DNA from: Aminobacter anthyllidis
GTDB taxonomy: Bacteria > Pseudomonadota > Alphaproteobacteria > Rhizobiales > Rhizobiaceae
Direction: 5' to 3'
DNA: 64,000 nucleotides
NCBI RefSeq assembly: GCF_018555685.1
Contig: NZ_JAFLWW010000006.1
Location: forward strand, 487,259-551,258
Shown piece by piece: positions 59,498-64,000 of the stretch (within the stretch, counting starts at the first letter, position 1; each line of letters begins with the position of its first letter). The notes beneath the pieces are model-generated. The model had not been told where the DNA came from and did not search any database. It was given only the letters and a program-made list of their open reading frames with translations. The translations under genes were made by a program, and so were the position numbers.

Positions 59498-60496
59498 GTG
59501 CAGCCTGCCGCTTCCACCATCGATGAGCGAATCCCGGTCCATGTGCTGACCGGCTTCCTCGGAAGCGGCAAGACGACATTTCTCCGGCACCTGCTCGGCG
59601 AGCCCGATCTTGCCGACACGGCCGTGATCATCAACGAGTTCGGCGAGGTCGGGCTCGACCATCTGCTGGTGCGCGAGGTTTCCGAGGACGCGGTGCTGCT
59701 GTCGTCTGGCTGCCTGTGCTGCGCGGTGCGCGATGATCTGGTTTCCACCCTTGCGGACCTTCTGGCGATGGTCCGCCGTGGCGAGGTGGCGGCTTTTCGC
59801 CGGGTCGTGGTTGAGACCACGGGCCTCGCCGACCCCGCGCCGATCATGCAGGCGGTGATGAGCGATCTTAAGCTCCGCCGCGGCTATCGCGCGGGCAGCA
59901 TTGTCGCCACCGTCGATGGCGTCAGCGGCGCCAACAGCATCGGCAACTTCGCCGAAGCTGTCCAGCAGGTGGCTCTGGCCGATTGCGTGGTCATCACCAA
60001 GTCGGATCTCGTCGAGCCGTGGCGGCTGGATGCGCTTGCCCAGGATGTCGGCAAGGTCAATCCCCAGGTTCGGCAGCTCGTTTCAAGCCGCGCAAGCATG
60101 CCAGGCGCGGCCGATATTTTTGACCATGACGGGACTTGGGAGCCGCGCCATTTCGAGATGGCCGACACGCCAATGGCGGGCCGGCACAGCGACGGCATCG
60201 AGACCTTCACCGTCGAGATCGACAGGGAAGTGGACTGGCCAGCCTTCGTCGACTGGCTCGAACTGCTTCTGGCCGGTCGAGGGCAATCGATCCTGCGCGT
60301 GAAGGGCCTGTTGCCGGTCAGGGGCGACCCGCGACCGGTGGTCATCCATGGCGTCCAGCACGTCGTTTATCCACCTGAATATCTGCCGCGCTGGCCTGAA
60401 GGCATGCCGCGCGGTTGGCTGGTTTTCATCGCGCGCAACCTGAGCCGTCAGGCGATCGAAAATTCGCTGCCGGGCACGTTCGCGGCCGCGCACTGA
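59498..60496 (+). CDS. CobW/COG0523-family metallochaperone GTPase
   Basis: 332 residues. Walker A is TGFLGSGKTTFLRHLL, followed by NEFGEVGLDHLL, the metal-binding CxCC motif in SSGCLCCAVRDDL, Walker B VVVETTGLADPAPI, and GTPase specificity TKSD. The C-terminal CobW_C domain is at about 225-325. The start is a GTG at 59498, 1 bp after the RidA stop; an upstream ATG at 59417 would overlap ridA by 80 bp. In this cluster it probably delivers Zn or another metal to the amidohydrolases. Confidence 0.9.
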   Translation: MQPAASTIDERIPVHVLTGFLGSGKTTFLRHLLGEPDLADTAVIINEFGEVGLDHLLVREVSEDAVLLSSGCLCCAVRDDLVSTLADLLAMVRRGEVAAFRRVVVETTGLADPAPIMQAVMSDLKLRRGYRAGSIVATVDGVSGANSIGNFAEAVQQVALADCVVITKSDLVEPWRLDALAQDVGKVNPQVRQLVSSRASMPGAADIFDHDGTWEPRHFEMADTPMAGRHSDGIETFTVEIDREVDWPAFVDWLELLLAGRGQSILRVKGLLPVRGDPRPVVIHGVQHVVYPPEYLPRWPEGMPRGWLVFIARNLSRQAIENSLPGTFAAAH

Positions 60497-60840
60497 CAGC
60501 CCGGAACCTGGCTGGCATCTGATTTTTGTCCAAACATTTTTCGTCGGCGATGACGGCAGCGCACGCTGTCGCCTGGCCGATGCCTGGTCGCGACGTCACG
60601 ACGCGTGGCGAATCCCGAAGCGATTTCCGATGCTTGGCGGAGAAGTTGTCGGCCATGGGGTGGGGCCTACATATGTTAGAGGTGGCGTCGGATTCGTCGC
60701 TTGACAAAGATCAAATGTGATCACACTATGAGATCAAGAATGAGGATCGAGAGCGTGAGCTATCGCGCCTTGTTCGGGGGAGAGAGGCAGGCCTTCGGGC
60801 CATAGGGGCGCCCGCAAGGTGCTCGTTAGGGAGGAGAGAA
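60497..60840. promoter_or_regulatory. Intergenic region with GATC operator and promoter of the ABC transporter
   Basis: A consensus TTGACA at 60701-60706 with CACTAT 17 bp on gives a promoter. Between the boxes lies the perfect palindrome TGTGATCACA (60716-60725), with flanking GATCA at 60709 and 60732. The 60720.5 and 60733.5 centres are 13 bp apart. Same operator class as at 42.7, 51.3 and 58.1 kb. The first 200 bp of the gap hold nothing recognisable. Confidence 0.72.
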
Positions 60841-61833
60841 ATGTTGTACGCCACAGGTCTCATTCGCGGCACGGCGCTCATCGCCACAGCTGCGGTCGCC
60901 ACTGTTCTTGCAAGCCAGAGCGCCATGGCGGAAGACGTCAATGTCCGCTTCAGCTGGAAGCTGAAGGGCGAATATGGCTTCTTCTATCTCGGTGAGCAGA
61001 AGGGTCTGTACAAGGACGCTGGCGTGACGCTGAAGCTCGGCGAAGGTGCTGGCTCGCAGGCAGCGCTTGGCTCGCTGATCCAGGGCCAGGAAGACGCTGT
61101 CATCCTGCCCGGCATCTTCGCCATCTCGGCGATCCAGAAGGGCATGCCGGTCAAGATCATCGCGCTCTATCAGCCGGAGTCGCCGATTGCCCTGATTTCG
61201 CATCCCGACAAGGCGGTGAACTCGCCCAAGGATCTCGAGGGCAAGACCATCGCTCATGCCGTCGGCGAGACCGGCACGTCCTATCTCGGCGCCTTCTGCG
61301 AGATCAACAAGGTCGACTGCAGCAAGGTTTCCAAAGTCCAGATGGACTCGCAGTCGCGTGTGCCGCAGTTCCTGCAGAAGCAGGTCGACGTGGTCAGCGT
61401 CTACAAGACCAACGATCTGCCGGTGCTCGAAGACAAGACCGGCCAGAAGTTCCCGACGCTTGATCTCACCGAGTTCGGTCTGGCTGTGCCCGGCATGGCC
61501 GTGGTGGCCAGCGACGACGGCATCGCCAAGAAAGGCCCGGCGCTGAAGAGCTTCCTGGCCGCCAACGCCAAGGCCATCGAGCTGACCCGCGCCGACCCGG
61601 TTGCGGCCACTGCAGCGCTCAAGGCCGTCTGGCAGGCTGGTCCGTCCGACAAGGTCGTGCAGCAGCAGATCGAGGCGACGTCGGCATCGATCCACTCGCC
61701 GAGCGGTACGCCAATCGGCTGGATCGACGAGAAGGCGATCGCCGACGCCATCAAGCTGATCGGCAGCGTCGAGGAAATCGGCGACGCCAAGCCGATGTCG
61801 ACCTTTTATACCAATGAACTTCTGACGCAGTGA
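60841..61833 (+). CDS. ABC transporter substrate-binding protein, NMT1/THI5-like
   Basis: 330 residues. A Sec signal peptide at 1-30 ends in SQSAMAED. The NMT1/THI5-like fold follows: VRFSWKLKGEYGFFYLGEQKGLYKDAGVTLKLGEGAGSQAALGSLIQGQEDAVILPGIFAISAIQKGMPVKIIALYQPESPIALISHPDKAVNSPKDLEGKTIAHA. Relatives bind pyrimidines (ThiY), riboflavin (RibY), taurine or sulfonates. Periplasmic. GGAGGAGAG precedes the ATG. First gene of the importer operon under the GATC operator; the ligand is likely the heterocycle degraded by the cluster. Confidence 0.93.
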   Translation: MLYATGLIRGTALIATAAVATVLASQSAMAEDVNVRFSWKLKGEYGFFYLGEQKGLYKDAGVTLKLGEGAGSQAALGSLIQGQEDAVILPGIFAISAIQKGMPVKIIALYQPESPIALISHPDKAVNSPKDLEGKTIAHAVGETGTSYLGAFCEINKVDCSKVSKVQMDSQSRVPQFLQKQVDVVSVYKTNDLPVLEDKTGQKFPTLDLTEFGLAVPGMAVVASDDGIAKKGPALKSFLAANAKAIELTRADPVAATAALKAVWQAGPSDKVVQQQIEATSASIHSPSGTPIGWIDEKAIADAIKLIGSVEEIGDAKPMSTFYTNELLTQ

Positions 61834-61840
61834 GGCTACG

Positions 61841-62674
61841 GTGGCGAGCACGGATGTAATCGGCGCCGCTCAGGCGCAGAAAAAGCAAGGCAAGGGCATG
61901 AGCAGCAAGAAGAAATCACGAGGGCCATGGCTTGAGCGTTATTCGGCGCTCATCCTGGCGGTTGTGCTGCTTGGCGCATGGCAGGTTCTGGTTCCCTGGT
62001 CCGGGCTCTCGGAATTTGTCCTGCCGACGCCGCTGGCAATCGCCAAGCGGATCGTCAACGAGCTGCCGTTGCTCGCCTCCCACGCCTATGTCACGCTGTT
62101 CGAGGTGGTTGCAGGTTTTGCCATGGGCGTGCTCGTCGGCATCCCGCTGGCGCTGGCAATCTTCTATTCCCGGGCGTTCGAACGCGCCATCTACCCGATC
62201 CTGGTTGCCCTGCAGACGGTGCCCAAGGTGGCACTGGCGCCGCTTCTGGTGCTCTATCTCGGCTATGGCTGGGCCCCCAAGATCACGCTGGCCTTCCTGA
62301 TCTCGTTCTTCCCGATCGTCATCTCGACAGTCGTCGGCCTGCAGTCGCTGGACAAGAACCTGGTCAACCTCGTCCGTTCGATGGGCGCCAGCGAATGGCA
62401 GACCTTCTTCAAGGTCCGTCTGCCGGCGGCGCTGCCCAACATCTTCGGCGGCTTCAAGGTTGCGGTGTCGCTTGCCGTCATCGGTGCGGTCATCGGCGAA
62501 TATGTCGCCGCCGAGCGCGGCCTCGGCTACCTGCAGCTGCAAGCCAACTCGCTGTTCGACACGACGCTCAACTTCGCCACCGTGGTGACGATCTCCGGGC
62601 TTGGTGTGATGTTGTACTTCATCATCGACACCATCGAGGCTCGTGTCACCTACAAGCGCGACGCCGCCAAGTAG
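61841..62674 (+). CDS. ABC transporter permease
   Basis: 277-residue inner-membrane permease of the SsuC/TauC/ThiX type (BPD_transp_1) with six helices. The EAA loop is SMGASEWQTFFKVRLPAALPNIFGGFKVAVSLAVIGAVIGEY. The start is a GTG at 61841, 7 bp after the binding-protein stop with GAGG upstream. This leaves a 27-residue Lys-rich cytosolic N-terminus; an ATG at 61898 would start closer to the first helix. Partners: the flanking binding protein and ATPase. Confidence 0.93.
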   Translation: MASTDVIGAAQAQKKQGKGMSSKKKSRGPWLERYSALILAVVLLGAWQVLVPWSGLSEFVLPTPLAIAKRIVNELPLLASHAYVTLFEVVAGFAMGVLVGIPLALAIFYSRAFERAIYPILVALQTVPKVALAPLLVLYLGYGWAPKITLAFLISFFPIVISTVVGLQSLDKNLVNLVRSMGASEWQTFFKVRLPAALPNIFGGFKVAVSLAVIGAVIGEYVAAERGLGYLQLQANSLFDTTLNFATVVTISGLGVMLYFIIDTIEARVTYKRDAAK

Positions 62675-62745
62675 TCAGGGCGGCAAGTAATCAGCCGGCC
62701 GCTGCCGCGGCCGAGCATCGACAACAGGTTCAGTGAGGCAACCCC

Positions 62746-63546
62746 ATGAGTGCCACTACCCAGATGGGCGCGGCGGTCGACATTTCGCGGCTTTCCAAGA
62801 TCTACAAGACACGCGAGGACGACGACGTCCTCGCCCTCGACAAGATCGATCTCAAGATCGAGCCCGGCAGCTTCGTCGCTGTCGTCGGCCCCAGCGGTTG
62901 CGGCAAGAGCACGCTGCTTTCGCTGCTCGCCGGACTGACACCCGCCTCGACCGGCAGCATTGCCATCGACGGCGACGGCGTCAGCAAGCCGCATCCAAAG
63001 ACCGGCGTCGTGTTCCAGTCGGATCTGTTGCTCTACTGGCGCTCAGTGCTCGACAACATCCTGCTGCCGATCGAGATCAAGAGGCTCGACGTCGCAAAAT
63101 ATCGCCCTCGCGCCGAGGAACTGCTGGCGCAGGTCGGGCTCGAAGGCTTCGGCAACAAGTTTCCCTCGGAGCTTTCCGGCGGCATGCGCCAGCGCGTGGC
63201 GATCTGCCGGGCGCTGATCCAGGAACCGGGCCTGCTTTTGATGGACGAGCCCTTCGGCGCGCTTGACGCGCTGACGCGCGAACAGATGATCATGGATCTG
63301 CAGTCGATGTGGCTGCGCCTGCGCAACACGGTGCTGTTCATCACCCACGGCATCGACGAGGCGGTGTTCCTTGCCGACCGCGTTCTGGTGATGTCGCCCC
63401 GTCCGGGCCGCGTCGACCTCGATCTCAAGATCGACCTGCCGCGCCCGCGTCAGTGGAGCAAGACCCACGAGGACAAGGACTATCACGGCTATGTCCGGCA
63501 GATCCGGGCGATCTTCGAAGCCAAGGGCATCCTCGTCGCCCACTAG
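62746..63546 (+). CDS. ABC transporter ATP-binding protein
   Basis: 266-residue ATPase of the SsuB/TauB family. Walker A is GPSGCGKSTLLSLLAG, Q-loop VVFQSDLLLYWRSVLDN, signature LSGGMRQRVAICRAL, Walker B LLLMDEPFGALDALT, and the H-loop VLFITHGIDEAVFLADRV. The C-terminal extension HEDKDYHGYVRQIRAIFEAKG is family-typical. ATG at 62746, 71 bp after the permease. Completes the importer operon and ends the catabolic cluster. Confidence 0.95.
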   Translation: MSATTQMGAAVDISRLSKIYKTREDDDVLALDKIDLKIEPGSFVAVVGPSGCGKSTLLSLLAGLTPASTGSIAIDGDGVSKPHPKTGVVFQSDLLLYWRSVLDNILLPIEIKRLDVAKYRPRAEELLAQVGLEGFGNKFPSELSGGMRQRVAICRALIQEPGLLLMDEPFGALDALTREQMIMDLQSMWLRLRNTVLFITHGIDEAVFLADRVLVMSPRPGRVDLDLKIDLPRPRQWSKTHEDKDYHGYVRQIRAIFEAKGILVAH

Positions 63547-63548
63547 TG

Positions 63549-63590
63549 CTTGATCCCGAAAGTCGGAAACGATTTTCGGGACCATGCACT
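63549..63590. repeat. Dispersed rhizobial palindromic repeat
   Basis: TCCCGAAA ... TTTCGGGA stem (63554-63561 with 63574-63581) in the context CTTGATCCCGAAA...TTTCGGGACCATGCAC. Nearly the same sequence occurs many times between genes in rhizobial genomes. Directly after the ABC ATPase gene, where it may also act as a transcript end. Confidence 0.65.
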
Positions 63591-63744
63591 GGTTCAGGGT
63601 TTTACGGCGTCTATTGCGCAGCCAGTGGGCGCGCGGCGCTATAGTCGGTTCGGCCGATCCGTCAAATCGGCAAATACTGCAGTAACGGCATGAGCGCCGC
63701 CGGGAGGTTTTCCCGGCGGACGAACATTTGCGCGGAGACCTCGG

Positions 63745-64000
63745 ATGTCCGGGACGATATTCATACCCAGAGAGCTTGAGTTGATTGAGACCCGTGTTGG
63801 AGCTTCGCCGGATACGGTGAAACGCCTTGTGGGGCTTGGTTTCGAGGTTGTTGTCGAGACGGGTGCTGGGACCTTGTCGCGCATTCCCGATGCCGATTTT
63901 GCGGCGGTGGGGGCTGTCATCGGCAAGGCATCCGATGCGGCCAGGGCCGATGTGGTGCTGAAGGTGCGCCGGCCTTCGGAAGCCGAGCTCAAGGGCTACA
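63745..64000 (+). CDS. pntA: NAD(P) transhydrogenase subunit alpha, 5' part
   Basis: Partial gene cut by the window end (85 codons visible). The peptide MSGTIFIPRELELIETRVGASPDTVKRLVGLGFEVVVETGAGTLSRIPDADFAAVGAVIGKASDAARADVVLKVRRPSEAEL matches the N-terminal alanine-dehydrogenase/PNT domain (PKERxxxExRVAxxPxTVKKLxxLGxEVxVExGAG). The enzyme couples the proton gradient to NADPH formation. The first residues FIPRELEL deviate a little from the common IGVPKER start but the ATG at 63745 is the only good one. Confidence 0.88.
   Translation, partial: MSGTIFIPRELELIETRVGASPDTVKRLVGLGFEVVVETGAGTLSRIPDADFAAVGAVIGKASDAARADVVLKVRRPSEAELKGY

Overview
The window is 64 kb of GC-rich alphaproteobacterial chromosome. 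The organism is most likely a Phyllobacteriaceae member (Mesorhizobium/Aminobacter type). I infer this from the rpmH-rnpA-yidC-engB-argB and dapD/dapE neighbourhoods, the rhizobial small genes (DUF6481, DUF817, DUF805), the intergenic CTCCCCG-hairpin repeats and a FixK/FNR-type box. No rRNA, CRISPR, transposase, integrase or phage gene was seen.

Region 1 (1-28.3 kb) is mostly housekeeping. It holds a SleB-type hydrolase, recR, a lytic transglycosylase whose reading frame contains a large palindromic repeat, two luciferase-like oxidoreductases, a DUF6481 protein, a SugE/Gdx guanidinium exporter with a mini-ykkC (guanidine-II) riboswitch, a CDF metal transporter, a GFA protein, rmuC, def-[FitAB-like toxin-antitoxin]-fmt-GNAT-truA, an Lrp/MFS pair, dapE, a ketopantoate-reductase-like gene, DUF805 genes, dapD, a LOG-family protein, DUF817, a pyrimidine-nucleotidase-like HAD gene, a GGDEF cyclase, an EamA transporter, phhA with a divergent Lrp regulator, and argB.

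Region 2 (28.4-38.5 kb) has an ECF sigma/anti-sigma pair next to a secreted fasciclin protein (a SigK-RskA-MPT70-like layout), an exported MsrB, a small monooxygenase behind a perfect palindrome, engB, a hexapeptide acetyltransferase, yidC-rnpA-rpmH, a sensor kinase, and a universal stress protein behind a FixK/FNR-like box.

Region 3 (38.5-42.3 kb) is framed by two copies of a tRNA-Arg(ACG) gene, each with its own conserved promoter. Between them lie a flavoprotein monooxygenase and a Tat-exported deacylase. A histidine-kinase fragment follows the second copy.

Region 4 (42.3-63.5 kb) is the most interesting part. It is a catabolic cluster tied together by one operator pattern: GATC-centred sites spaced 13 bp apart. 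The pattern occurs in four intergenic regions and probably binds the GntR/FCD regulator at 58.26 kb. The cluster encodes an NMT1/THI5-like ABC importer, a CodA-like deaminase, an ATZ/TRZ amidohydrolase, a dihydroorotase/hydantoinase-like enzyme, an isochorismatase-VOC fusion, a creatinase-like M24 protein lacking metal ligands, a muconate-lactonizing-type enolase, opine-dehydrogenase-like and dipicolinate-synthase-A-like proteins, a degenerate PhyH-like protein, a tautomerase, RidA and a CobW GTPase. In the middle sits a tandem glycine riboswitch followed by a DadA-like oxidase and malate synthase G. The set looks like uptake, deamination, ring opening and decarbamoylation of an N-heterocycle, ending in glycine/glyoxylate and malate. 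The substrate is not known. The window ends inside pntA.
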